Positions 17,592 to 25,988 of a stretch of 64,000 bases of DNA are shown here, piece after piece. The notes under the pieces are model-generated. The model did no database searches. It saw nothing but the letters and a program-made list of their open reading frames with translations, and was not told the DNA's origin. Position 1 is the first letter of the stretch, and every line of letters begins with the position of its first letter. This DNA is from Nostoc sp. KVJ3. GTDB lineage: Bacteria > Cyanobacteriota > Cyanobacteriia > Cyanobacteriales > Nostocaceae. The DNA lies in NCBI RefSeq assembly GCF_026127265.1, contig NZ_WWFG01000002.1, forward strand, positions 1,674,001-1,738,000. The letters run 5' to 3'. Made by a program: the position numbers and the translations under genes.

Positions 17592-17975
17592 CTAATGATA
17601 TGTGGAATTGAAACTATTTGTTCCATCAGAATCAACAAATTGACTGGTTGTTGGTCGAGCTTCTAACAAGCAGATATTGAGGCAATAGTCAACAGAATGA
17701 ATTTTTTTCAGAGTTACTTTGAGAGCCGGAATCATCATCGGATTGGTTGCTATTGCTAAAATGTAATCTTCAGCAAGAATAGTAGGATTATCTGTTGCTG
17801 AAACGACTTGACTATCTCTGAGAATTCCTAAAAAAACGCATTGTTCAGGCAACTTAATTTCAGTTAAATGAATGCCACAGTAAAAGCTATTAGCTTCAAT
17901 TAAAACACCAAATAGGCTTGGTTCTAAAGTTTGTTGATTTTTGAACACAAAACATTTTTTTAACTCTAATATCAT
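17592..17975 (-). CDS. RCK_C (TrkA-C)-like regulatory domain protein
   Basis: 127 residues. About 21-77 fits the RCK_C/TrkA-C pattern found on K+ transport regulators: LFGVLIEANSFYCGIHLTEI, KLPEQCVFLGILRDSQ, TDNPTILAEDYILAIA correspond to the family's V..GS...G.tL.el.lp....v..I.R......P...t.l..GD.l.v. RCK_C domains gate K+ channels or carriers and bind ligands, including cyclic di-AMP in Gram-positives. A lone RCK_C protein in one operon with a KdpA paralogue suggests it regulates that protein. First gene of the cluster, preceded by the 18 kb spacer. Confidence 0.6.
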   Translation of the reverse strand: MILELKKCFVFKNQQTLEPSLFGVLIEANSFYCGIHLTEIKLPEQCVFLGILRDSQVVSATDNPTILAEDYILAIATNPMMIPALKVTLKKIHSVDYCLNICLLEARPTTSQFVDSDGTNSFNSTYH

Positions 17976-18106
17976 TGTGCAATATTTTACACAAAAAACT
18001 CTTTTCTTTAGATATATTTTATAGCTATATAAAATGTATTAGACATCTGAAATATATGTTTATTAATTAGCTAGATAAGCATATATTTAGAGATATAGCC
18101 CTACTA

Positions 18107-18239
18107 AATCCGGTTCTGTTAAGGCAGGAGAAGCGGTAAATCGCCGTCTTTACAATCATCAGTCCTTCGTCCTGACGGTGATTTATCGCGGATTTGGAAT
18201 CTAGATATTTTCATCAAATAACCTTAACCGAACCGGATT
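18107..18239. repeat. Inverted-repeat element, CGGTTCGGTTAAGG family, copy 2
   Basis: 133 bp between AATCCGGTTCTGTTAAGG and CCTTAACCGAACCGGATT, an 18-bp inverted repeat with one mismatch. The inner part contains TAAATCGCCGTCTTTAC, seen again as CGATAAATCGCCGTCTC near 53950. Related to the element at 12148-12258; no ORF. Confidence 0.65.
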
Positions 18240-18276
18240 GATTATAGTCATACTTAATCCATTTATGAATAAAGAA

Positions 18277-18305
18277 ATCCCCGACTTTTTTAAGAAGTCA
18301 GGGAT
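18277..18305 (-). terminator. Terminator-like palindrome after kdpC
   Basis: 29-bp inverted repeat: ATCCCCGACTTTTTT and its near complement AAGAAGTCAGGGAT. On the minus strand it lies 92 bp beyond the kdpC stop. An almost identical palindrome is at 23677-23705, after the FIST gene, so this is a repeated sequence that both times sits at the end of a minus-strand unit. Confidence 0.5.
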
Positions 18306-18396
18306 CTGAGTCTTAGATAGTGAAATTAAGGCTTTTTAACTAACCCATAGAGGTAGGCTTTATTTGTGTAGATGCGGTTTCTAACCGCCAATTTCT

Positions 18397-19038
18397 CTAC
18401 TTTGCCTTAATCTGATCCAGAGCTAAATTCAGCTTCAACACATTAACTCCAGGTTCGCCAAAGATACCAAGAAAGCGGCCATCAGTGTTTTGAGCAATCA
18501 AAGTTTCCAGTTGATTTGGCTGAACTCCTCGCGCCTTAGCCACTCGCGTAATTTGGGCTGTAGCAGCTTCTGGGGTAATGTGAGGATCGAGACTAGAACC
18601 GGAGGTGTAGACTAAATCGCCAGTTGGCTGTACACCTGCTTTTTTCAAACGAGGCAAATCGCCCTCAATTTTTTTGGTGGGGTCTGGATCGTCTTTACCT
18701 TTGATGCGTTCCAGTAATGCAGGATTACTGGGAGCCAAGTTACTAGCGCCAGAAACCCCAGTTTTCAAAACTCCCCCATCGTCCTTTTTAGGATCGGCTG
18801 TACTGTAGCTGGTGCTACTGGGACGGCTGTTAAAATAGCGATCGCTAGTAAAAGGTTGACCAATCAAAGCAGAACCCACAACTTGACCGGCGCTATTTTT
18901 CAGTAAACTGCCATTGGCTTGAAACGGAAACGCAATTTGCCCAATGGCAATCATTGCAAAAGGATAAATAATTGCTCCAATTACCCAGAGTAGCAAGGTA
19001 GAACGAACAGCTCTGCTAGCTTCACGTGCAAAACTCAT
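18397..19038 (-). CDS. kdpC: Kdp K+-ATPase subunit KdpC
   Basis: 213 residues. KdpC is a single-span subunit that supports assembly and ATP affinity of the KdpFABC pump. Seen here: N-terminal TM (STLLLWVIGAIIYPFAMIAI), GSLL..SAGQVVGSALIGQPF, YFNSRPSSTSY, SGASNLAPSNP and TSGSSLDPHI, all family hallmarks. The start at 19038 shares one base with the kdpF stop (TAATG), implying translational coupling; the longer upstream frame is not used. Confidence 0.95.
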   Translation of the reverse strand: MSFAREASRAVRSTLLLWVIGAIIYPFAMIAIGQIAFPFQANGSLLKNSAGQVVGSALIGQPFTSDRYFNSRPSSTSYSTADPKKDDGGVLKTGVSGASNLAPSNPALLERIKGKDDPDPTKKIEGDLPRLKKAGVQPTGDLVYTSGSSLDPHITPEAATAQITRVAKARGVQPNQLETLIAQNTDGRFLGIFGEPGVNVLKLNLALDQIKAK

Positions 19039-19307
19039 TAGAATTTCTCCGGTACAAACATTACAAAAAATAGATAGATGGAAAGCCCTAATGTCACCAT
19101 TCCTAACAGTCCTAATCCCCAAGATTGACTGCGGGAAAGTTGTTCGCCAGTAGCTGCATAGACTATAGGTGCAACCACTAAGTTGAAACACATCGCTAGG
19201 AACAAATACAGTGGCAGCTTTTGTCTCCGCCATTGACACCAGATATCAGTTATTTCTTCAAGTACTTGAGATGCAACGATAGTGCGTTGGATATGAAAGG
19301 GTTTCAT
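19038..19307 (-). CDS. kdpF: KdpF-like small subunit
   Basis: 89 residues with two hydrophobic segments (about 30-50 and 65-85). The C-terminal one, LGMVTLGLSIYLFFVMFVPEKF, is the KdpF signature; the extended N-terminal half is the form seen in Anabaena, where this gene between kdpB and kdpC has been called kdpG. It is expected to stabilise the KdpABC complex in the plasma membrane. It starts 6 bp after kdpB and overlaps kdpC by one base. Confidence 0.8.
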   Translation of the reverse strand: MKPFHIQRTIVASQVLEEITDIWCQWRRQKLPLYLFLAMCFNLVVAPIVYAATGEQLSRSQSWGLGLLGMVTLGLSIYLFFVMFVPEKF

Positions 19308-19313
19308 AGTAAA

Positions 19314-21455
19314 TTAAGACAAAGGTAAGATAATATCTATCAGTTTGATCGCAATAAAGGGAGCAACAATCCCACCAAGACCATAGATGAAGATGTTACG
19401 ACGTAGCAGTTGATCTGCTGTTAAAGGTAAAAACTTTACCCCTTTGAGTGCTAGCGGAATGAGTGCCGGAATAATCAAGGCGTTGTAAATCAGCGCTGAG
19501 ATGATTGCAGATTGGGCGCTCTTTAATCCCATAATATTCAGTGCGCCGATTCCCGCAGCGGCAAAGATGGTGGGAATGATCGCAAAATACTTGGCGATAT
19601 CGTTAGCAATGGAGAATGTTGTCAAGGCTCCACGGGTAATTAGCAACTGTTTACCTATGGTTACTAGGTCAATTAGCTTCGTGGGGTCAGAGTCCAAGTC
19701 CACCATGTTAGCGGCTTCTTTGGCAGCTTGCGTCCCAGAGTTCATTGCCACACCCACATTTGCTTGAGCCAAAGCAGGGGCATCGTTAGTACCATCCCCT
19801 GTCATTGCCACCAGTTTACCCTGAGATTGTTCAGAGCGAATTACCTCAATTTTGTCTTCTGGAGTCGCTTCGGCAATGAAATCATCCACCCCAGCTTCTT
19901 CAGCAATTACCGAAGCGGTAATTCGGTTGTCACCTGTGAGCATAACGGTGCGAACACCCATCCGCCGTAGTTGGTCAAATCGTTCTCTTAGACCAGGTTT
20001 GACAATATCTTTAAGGTAGATAACACCATAAATTTTGTCATCTTGGCAAACAGCTAAAGGTGTACCACCTAATCGGGAAACTCGCTCATAAGCTGCGTCT
20101 ATATCATCAGGAACGTTACCACCACGAGAACGGACAAATCCTTTAATAGCATCTACTGCTCCTTTGCGAATTTGTTTGCCATCGGGTAGATTTGTGCCAC
20201 TCATCCGGGTTTTCGCCGAAAATTCCACACCTTCGGCTTTGTCGATATTAAAATCTACCCCAGCCTGAGACTTTTCTGCTAAAACTACAATTGACTTGCC
20301 TTCTGGTGTTTCGTCAAACAAGCTAGCAGCTAGGGAGACTCGCGCCACGTCTATTAGTGAGTGGTTATTCAAGGGAATAAATTCGTCAGCCATCCGATTC
20401 CCCAGTGTGATTGTGCCTGTCTTATCTAGCACCAAGGTGTTGATGTCACCGCAAGCTTCTACTGCTCTACCAGAGGTAGCAATGACGTTGAATTGGGCAA
20501 CTCTATCCATCCCTGCAATCCCGATCGCACTGAGCAAACCACCGATAGTTGTGGGAATCAATGCTACCAGTAGCGAGATGAGAATCGCAATACTACCACC
20601 AGTCCGCAAACTGTTTCCCGCTTCCGGGCCAAAGGCTGTGCTGATAAAGTTGGCGATGTAGCTCACATAAGGAGGAATGGTTGACACTACAATCAAGAAC
20701 ACCTGCGTTAACACTGCCAACAATACCGTCAAAGCAATTTCGTTGGGAGTCTTGGTGCGTTGTGCCCCTTCTACTAAGGCAATCATGCGATCGATAAAGC
20801 CTTGACCAGGATCGGCACTAATGCGAACCGTCAACTCGTCTGAGAGGAGGCGTGTACCTCCTGTCACCGAACTGGCAATATCTGTACCTGGTTGCTTTAG
20901 TACAGGGGCAGATTCCCCAGTAATGGCAGACTCATCCACTGAGCCGATGCCTTTAATTACATCCCCATCGGCGGGAATCATATTATTTGCAACCACCTTC
21001 ACCAAATCGCCCCGTCGTAGTTCCGTCGAATTAACTTGTTGTATGGAACCATCAGGGAGGATTTTATTAGCGATCGTGTCCGATCGCGTCGATCGCAGTG
21101 AATCAGCCTGTGCTTTACCGCGTCCTTCAGCTACGGCTTCGGCAAAGTTGGCAAAAACGAGGGTGAAAAAGAGAATGAAAGTAATCAACCCATTTAACAA
21201 GCGTTGTTGGTTGATATCTGCTTGGACTGTGCCAAACAGATTTGGGTTCAGGGTTACTAAGAAGGTGACAATTGTCCCCACCCAAACAACAAACATCACT
21301 GGGTTTTTGACAGTAATTCGAGGATCGAGCTTGACAAATGACTCACGAATTGCTCTTTGGTAAAGTCCCCGCATATCTGCCTTGGGGGTGTGCCTACGCG
21401 AGTCACGAGTTCCAGATGGAATACGGGGCGAAGGAGAATCAGTAGTAGTTGGCAT
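19314..21455 (-). CDS. kdpB: Kdp K+-ATPase catalytic subunit KdpB
   Basis: 713-residue P-type ATPase that powers high-affinity K+ uptake. Motifs present: TGES (actuator loop, in DESAITGESAP), the phosphorylation site DKTGTIT, KGAVDAIKGF (nucleotide binding), MLTGDN and GDGTNDAPALAQA. The about 30-residue hydrophilic N-terminal extension (Ser/Arg-rich) is longer than in E. coli. All catalytic residues appear intact. Only one kdpB exists here for two kdpA genes. Confidence 0.97.
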   Translation of the reverse strand: MPTTTDSPSPRIPSGTRDSRRHTPKADMRGLYQRAIRESFVKLDPRITVKNPVMFVVWVGTIVTFLVTLNPNLFGTVQADINQQRLLNGLITFILFFTLVFANFAEAVAEGRGKAQADSLRSTRSDTIANKILPDGSIQQVNSTELRRGDLVKVVANNMIPADGDVIKGIGSVDESAITGESAPVLKQPGTDIASSVTGGTRLLSDELTVRISADPGQGFIDRMIALVEGAQRTKTPNEIALTVLLAVLTQVFLIVVSTIPPYVSYIANFISTAFGPEAGNSLRTGGSIAILISLLVALIPTTIGGLLSAIGIAGMDRVAQFNVIATSGRAVEACGDINTLVLDKTGTITLGNRMADEFIPLNNHSLIDVARVSLAASLFDETPEGKSIVVLAEKSQAGVDFNIDKAEGVEFSAKTRMSGTNLPDGKQIRKGAVDAIKGFVRSRGGNVPDDIDAAYERVSRLGGTPLAVCQDDKIYGVIYLKDIVKPGLRERFDQLRRMGVRTVMLTGDNRITASVIAEEAGVDDFIAEATPEDKIEVIRSEQSQGKLVAMTGDGTNDAPALAQANVGVAMNSGTQAAKEAANMVDLDSDPTKLIDLVTIGKQLLITRGALTTFSIANDIAKYFAIIPTIFAAAGIGALNIMGLKSAQSAIISALIYNALIIPALIPLALKGVKFLPLTADQLLRRNIFIYGLGGIVAPFIAIKLIDIILPLS

Positions 21456-21464
21456 ACATTAAAT

Positions 21465-21640
21465 TAATTCGTAATTCGTAATTCGTAATTCGTAATTGAG
21501 AATGGGGAATGGGGCATTGGGAATAGGGCATTGGGCATTGGGCATGGGGCATTGGGCATTAGTTCTTGATTCTTTCTCCCCCTCTGCTTCCCCTGCTCCC
21601 CCTGCTCCCCCTGCTCCCTCATCATCCTCACTCCCCACTC
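21465..21640. repeat. Heptamer tandem repeats in the kdpA-kdpB gap
   Basis: Four perfect TAATTCG units plus one degenerate (21465-21499), then GGGCATT/GGGGAAT units to about 21562, then a CCCCTGCT tract to about 21620. These are the short tandemly repeated repetitive sequences typical of heterocystous cyanobacteria, here splitting an operon whose genes usually lie close together. Confidence 0.75.
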
Positions 21641-21641
21641 C

Positions 21642-23387
21642 CTACCCAATACCTTTGGCGATAAAAAAGGCTTCTGCTATGGGCCCTAATGCCAGCACTG
21701 GGAAGAATGTGAGTGCGCCCAAGATTAAAATCACACCTGCGGTAACGCCTGTAAATAGTCCGGTATCGGTTCGCAATGTCCCAGTGGTGTAAGGAACAGC
21801 TTGCTTGCGAGACATGCTATCTGCTAATAACAGCAAACCTAAAATTGGGACATAGCGGCCAGCGAGTAAACTGAAGCAGGTACTCAAGTTCCACCACAAA
21901 GCGGTTACAGTTGTTTTTGTCCCTGTAGCGATCGCTAACGGAGAAGGTTGTGAATCGCCTAAACCTTCAAACCCTGAGCCGTTATTGGCAGCAGCTGAGG
22001 CATATTCGTAAATCACTTGAGAAAAGCCATGAAAGCCGGGATTGCTAATCCCTGCCAATTGGTCAGGAAAAGCTAAGGCGATTCCCCCCGGAATTAAAAT
22101 GGCGATGGGGTGAACTAGCAAAATTAGGAAGCTAGCAAGTACGACTTCCCGCTTTTCAATTTTGCGTCCCAAAAATTCTGGCGTGCGTCCCACCATCAAA
22201 CCTGTAACGAATACCGCCAGGATGCTGTAGGCAAACAAGTAAGCTGTTCCAGTGCCCTGTCCACCCCACATAATTTGGAGGAACATATTAGAGAGAAAAA
22301 TAAAACCACCTGCGGGCATGAAGGAGTCGTGGAAACTGTTGACTGCGCCGCACATGGTTCCGGTTGTACTTACCGCAAATAATACCGATTCTGCCCAACC
22401 AAACCGGACTTCTTTACCCTCTAGGTTCGGTTGCTGACTGCCCAAAAGTGTATTTACAGCCGGATTGCCGTTGTATTCGCCAATCGCAGTCACAATCAGA
22501 AATCCGAGAAAAATAACACCGACCATACCATAGAGTAACCACGCTTGTTTGGTGTTATTGGCAAACAAACCGTATGTATAGATCAAAGACGTGGGAATGG
22601 AAAGCATTGCCACGATCTGAATTAAATTAGTAAATCCACTGGGATTTTCAAAGGGGTGGGCTGAGTTGATGGCGAAAAAGCCACCGCCGTTTTCCCCCAA
22701 TTGCTTGATAATTTCAAAGTGGGCAACAGGGCCACGAGCGATCGCCTGACTAATATTCGGATCTTCCAAGGTCGGAAATACAGCTACACCCGCCAGAGTT
22801 TCGGGAACGCCAGCAGCGATCATCACAATCCCGCCCACAATACAAATAGGCAGCAAAATTCGGGTAATCGAGCGAATTAGGTCTACATAAAAGTTACCTA
22901 ACGATCTACCCGTCAATCCCCGAATAAAAGCAATTCCTACCGCCAAACCAGTGCCAGCAGAGGTAAACATGTGATAACCCAGTCCCCACATTTGGCTAGC
23001 GTAGCTGAGGTAGGTTTCACCAGAATAGTGCTGCTGGTTGGTATTAGTAATAAAGGAAATGGTAGTATGCAGTGTTGTATCCCAAGTTGGGGCATTTATT
23101 CCTGTGGGATTAAGGGGTAGCCATCCCTGATTCATGATGATAAAGAAAAGTAGCAACCCCATTACTACGTTGCTGTATATGATTGCTCGCCCATACTGCC
23201 AGCCCGTCATATTTTCTTTGCTGGTAACGCCAACCAAGGCGTAAAGCAGTCGCTCAATCGGGTTCAAAACTGGGTCAAGAAAAGTCCTTTCTTCTAGGTA
23301 GACACGCGCCATGTAGCGCCCAAAGAAAGGAGTGATCGCTACTATAATTAGTAGTGTTAATGTAATTTGAATCCATCCTTGTAGCAT
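21642..23387 (-). CDS. kdpA: Kdp K+-ATPase K+-translocating subunit KdpA
   Basis: 581 residues, the channel-like subunit of KdpFABC. All four pore loops have the standard form: ISFITNTNQQHYSGE, ENGGGFFAINSAHPFENP, TGTMCGAVNSFHDSF and YEYASAAANNGSGFEG. The Gln in NQQHY corresponds to the position whose change lowers K+ affinity in E. coli. It is the first gene of the kdpA-B-F-C operon; no kdpD or kdpE follows within the window. Start MLQGWIQ is the usual one. Confidence 0.97.
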   Translation of the reverse strand: MLQGWIQITLTLLIIVAITPFFGRYMARVYLEERTFLDPVLNPIERLLYALVGVTSKENMTGWQYGRAIIYSNVVMGLLLFFIIMNQGWLPLNPTGINAPTWDTTLHTTISFITNTNQQHYSGETYLSYASQMWGLGYHMFTSAGTGLAVGIAFIRGLTGRSLGNFYVDLIRSITRILLPICIVGGIVMIAAGVPETLAGVAVFPTLEDPNISQAIARGPVAHFEIIKQLGENGGGFFAINSAHPFENPSGFTNLIQIVAMLSIPTSLIYTYGLFANNTKQAWLLYGMVGVIFLGFLIVTAIGEYNGNPAVNTLLGSQQPNLEGKEVRFGWAESVLFAVSTTGTMCGAVNSFHDSFMPAGGFIFLSNMFLQIMWGGQGTGTAYLFAYSILAVFVTGLMVGRTPEFLGRKIEKREVVLASFLILLVHPIAILIPGGIALAFPDQLAGISNPGFHGFSQVIYEYASAAANNGSGFEGLGDSQPSPLAIATGTKTTVTALWWNLSTCFSLLAGRYVPILGLLLLADSMSRKQAVPYTTGTLRTDTGLFTGVTAGVILILGALTFFPVLALGPIAEAFFIAKGIG

Positions 23388-23735
23388 TGGATTATTTCAA
23401 CTCCGACATGAATAAATTTCAGATGAATATCAGATATTTGCTAGTTTCAAATCAGAAAAAATAATCATTTATATTGCCATTATTATTAGTTAACCTATAA
23501 CTATGCGCTTTCTGAGTCAATCATCGAGCTTTTTGTCAAAGAATACAAGGTATAAATTAATATTTAAACTAGCCTACATTATAAATATATTTATATGTAT
23601 ACAAATATTCAAGAAGTTTATCTTGATATATATCTGCAAATATAGAAAGACAGTTAAATCATTCGTGAAAAATTAAATCCCCGACTTCTTTAAGAAGTCG
23701 GGGATCTGGACACCGCGAAAAGTTAGCAGTCTAAT
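23388..23735. other. Upstream region of the kdp operon
   Basis: 348 bp, very AT-rich, expected to hold the K+-responsive kdp promoter. I cannot identify a KdpE site with confidence. The palindrome at 23677-23705 is listed separately. No gene. Confidence 0.4.
23677..23705 (-). terminator. Terminator-like palindrome after the FIST gene
   Basis: Perfect palindrome built from ATCCCCGACTTCTT and AAGAAGTCGGGGAT around a central TA, 30 bp past the FIST gene stop on the minus strand. Near-identical to 18277-18305. Confidence 0.55.
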
Positions 23736-24971
23736 TCATAACTGATTTTGACGACAAATTCCAAATGCGGAAGTATAGGCGTGTAAAAAGGTTCTGCCAC
23801 CAACAGGGCCGATTTCACCACTACAGAAAAAGCCACCAACAGGAATATCGCTAAGGTAACGGCGAAATAGTTCAGAATCAAAGTTGGGCTTGCCATATAG
23901 TCCTTCACCTCGCCCCAGACAAGAAAACATTAAGGCAGCGACGGCAGAGGGTTCAGATTCTCGTTTATTTTGATAACTTTGCAGGAGTAATTCTAGGTCT
24001 TCAGCCGAGGCTTGGGCATCGCGGAGGTGGAATTGCAGCCTTTGACCGGGACGAATGCGATCGCCAATTGCGATCGCCCCAGCTGTTGGATCGACTCCAA
24101 GAATACCACGAATTAAAAAGTCTCCTGGCTGCAAAGCCAGCTTAAACTCATCCATTGCCACACCAACAAACAGAGAGTGCTGTGCTAAAGTTCGTTCGTG
24201 TTCGCTGAGACTGGCTATCAAATCTCGCAACACCACTAGCGGCACTTGCTCATCTAACTCTAAGATGATGTTGCGATCGGCTTTTGTAATTTGCAATGGT
24301 TTGCCAATCGGTCGGCATCCTTGGGCGACAATCGTTTCCAAAACAATATTGCCAGTCAAAGCTATCCCAACAGTGCCCTCACGATACAGGCTTTGGCATT
24401 CCTCGCCATCAGCCTCACTACAAAATAGAGCAACACGACCACCCATACCCCCGCCACTAGCTTGTCCTCCCACTATCACCGATCCGGGATAAGCAAAATC
24501 CAACCCCTGCAATAAATCGTTGATTCCAGAGGCGAAAGAACTAGACAGCAAAATAAACTGGGGTGTCGGTGATGCTGGCACACCAATCAAATCCACCCAA
24601 GCATCAGGAGAACTATCTAAATCAGGTAATTCTTCGGCAACAACATGAAAAACTTGAACCTTTACCCCTGGAAGATGTGCTAAAGTCAAGCTGATAGCAG
24701 GTTCAGCTTCTAGTTCTTGGATTTCTTGGTTAACTGTCGTCCCAATTACACCTCCACCACTACAGCCAATTAGCACTGGTACAGAAAGTTTTTCAGTTAA
24801 CAACGGTAACAATCGGGAATACTCACTCGTAAAAGCAGACGAAATGAATACCAGTCCTAGATCCGCAGGTGCTTTTAAGGATGAGACAGCTTGTTCCACC
24901 ACATCTGTAACGGCGGCTTCTAAAGAATGACGGGTTGATAGGGCGTTTGCCCACTGCATTTGGTCTGCCAT
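23736..24971 (-). CDS. FIST-domain sensory protein
   Basis: 411 residues with an N-terminal FIST_N domain (about 20-235: LGLVFISSAFTSEYSRLLPL, VLIGCSGGGVIGTT, FILLSSSFASGINDLLQGLD, GGQASGGGMGG) and a C-terminal FIST_C domain (ending GFFCSGEIGPVGGRTFLHAYTSAFGI). FIST proteins are thought to bind small ligands such as amino acids and to work in signal transduction. I chose the ATG at 24971 (MADQMQWANALSTRHSLEAA), the usual cyanobacterial start; an upstream ATG at 25097 would add 42 non-conserved residues. Same strand as kdp but separated by a terminator-like palindrome. Confidence 0.85.
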   Translation of the reverse strand: MADQMQWANALSTRHSLEAAVTDVVEQAVSSLKAPADLGLVFISSAFTSEYSRLLPLLTEKLSVPVLIGCSGGGVIGTTVNQEIQELEAEPAISLTLAHLPGVKVQVFHVVAEELPDLDSSPDAWVDLIGVPASPTPQFILLSSSFASGINDLLQGLDFAYPGSVIVGGQASGGGMGGRVALFCSEADGEECQSLYREGTVGIALTGNIVLETIVAQGCRPIGKPLQITKADRNIILELDEQVPLVVLRDLIASLSEHERTLAQHSLFVGVAMDEFKLALQPGDFLIRGILGVDPTAGAIAIGDRIRPGQRLQFHLRDAQASAEDLELLLQSYQNKRESEPSAVAALMFSCLGRGEGLYGKPNFDSELFRRYLSDIPVGGFFCSGEIGPVGGRTFLHAYTSAFGICRQNQL

Positions 24972-25340
24972 GAGTTTTGAGCTTCTTTCTCTTTTTGGGC
25001 TAGTAGGTTTTGATTGTTTATTTTGGGAAGAATTGCATCCTCCAAGAATTAGTGCCAGTCTTTTATCTCCTCCATCCCAAGAAATTGGGGTTGTCATTCC
25101 CTAATAGATGCATCTAAATATATTGTATGATTGTTTATCTATGGTACTGATTCCACAAAATCTTAAAAAATAGAGATGAATGCATTACAGATGCGTCAGT
25201 TTAGTGTATTGGTTATAAATCAATAGGCTAAAGTACTAACTTATGAACTGAATGGTTAGAATAGTTAGTAATCAAGCTAAAATCTGCCATTCCTAAACTT
25301 TTCTATACTAGTATTAACAACACACAACGAGACTAAAGCA
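24972..25340. other. Divergent promoter region FIST / CP12
   Basis: About 370 bp, AT-rich, between divergently transcribed genes. The first 126 bp could encode an N-terminal extension of the FIST protein, but this looks non-conserved. No RNA gene or repeat noticed. Confidence 0.35.
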
Positions 25341-25586
25341 ATGACTAACATCCAAGAAACAGCAAAGAGCGACATCCAAGAAAAAATTCAAGAAGAAGTA
25401 GAACAAGCGCGTACTGTATGTGACATTAACGGTAGCAGTTCACCAGAGTGTGCTGCTGCTTGGGATGCAGTAGAAGAATTGCAAGCTGAAGCTTCCCACA
25501 AGCGCCAAAGCAAGCCAAAAAATTCTCTAGAACAGTATTGTGATGACAACCCAGATGCAATTGAATGCCGAGTTTATGACGACTAG
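25341..25586 (+). CDS. cp12: Calvin-cycle regulator CP12
   Basis: 81 residues. CP12 is an intrinsically disordered protein that ties GAPDH and phosphoribulokinase into an inactive complex in the dark. Both redox cysteine pairs are present: CDINGSSSPEC (about 27-37) and YCDDNPDAIECRVYDD at the C-terminus, plus the AAAWDAVEELQAE core. The position of the C-terminal Cys and the final residues are those that contact GAPDH. It is a stand-alone gene. Confidence 0.95.
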   Translation: MTNIQETAKSDIQEKIQEEVEQARTVCDINGSSSPECAAAWDAVEELQAEASHKRQSKPKNSLEQYCDDNPDAIECRVYDD

Positions 25587-25988
25587 AAATTTAAATAAGT
25601 GAATTTTCTATTCGTTTGTCACCAAGCAACCAGGATTTACTTACGAGCCATTCGCTTATATCCTCCGCATAAATGACGGGGGCTTTACGCTTCACGGCTC
25701 GTAATAGCTTTTCCAAAAATCTTTGCAACAAATGATTTTGCTGTAGGGGCGTACATCTGTATGCCCCTACAAACGTGTTTATAGCATAAATTGTGTGAAA
25801 TGGTATGAGTTGGGTAGCCACTTGCTTCCACCAAGAAGTTAGAGCGCAGTCTTGAGGCTAGATTTTGTGCTTTGATTAAACTGTTTGTAATATAGATAGA
25901 CTACTAGCTAGCTAATAGCTTACAGTTTTGTGAGTTATGGATACTTGCTCTTAGTTAGAAATGTTTTATTTATCGTTTGAGAAAAACT
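25587..25988. other. Intergenic region with a small palindrome
   Basis: About 400 bp. Contains an inverted repeat at 25743-25770 (GTAGGGGCGTACA / TGTATGCCCCTAC). A minus-strand ORF here (25591-25821) overlaps that repeat and shows no family pattern, so I do not call it. The rest is AT-rich. Confidence 0.4.
25743..25770. repeat. GTAGGGGC palindrome, copy 1
   Basis: 28-bp inverted repeat bounded by GTAGGGGC and GCCCCTAC. A second one with a different centre is at 33369-33396. Such palindromes are frequent between genes in these genomes. Confidence 0.65.

Larger units (their letters stand above)
17976..18396. other. Spacer between kdpC and the KdpA2 cluster
   Basis: 420 bp. Holds the inverted-repeat element 18107-18239 and a terminator-like palindrome 18277-18305. 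From 17976 to about 18100 it is very AT-rich and would be the place for the promoter of the RCK_C gene. No gene seen. Confidence 0.5.

Noticed and set aside
25591..25821. 76-aa minus-strand ORF after CP12
   Set aside because: Overlaps the GTAGGGGC palindrome and has no family pattern or ribosome site.
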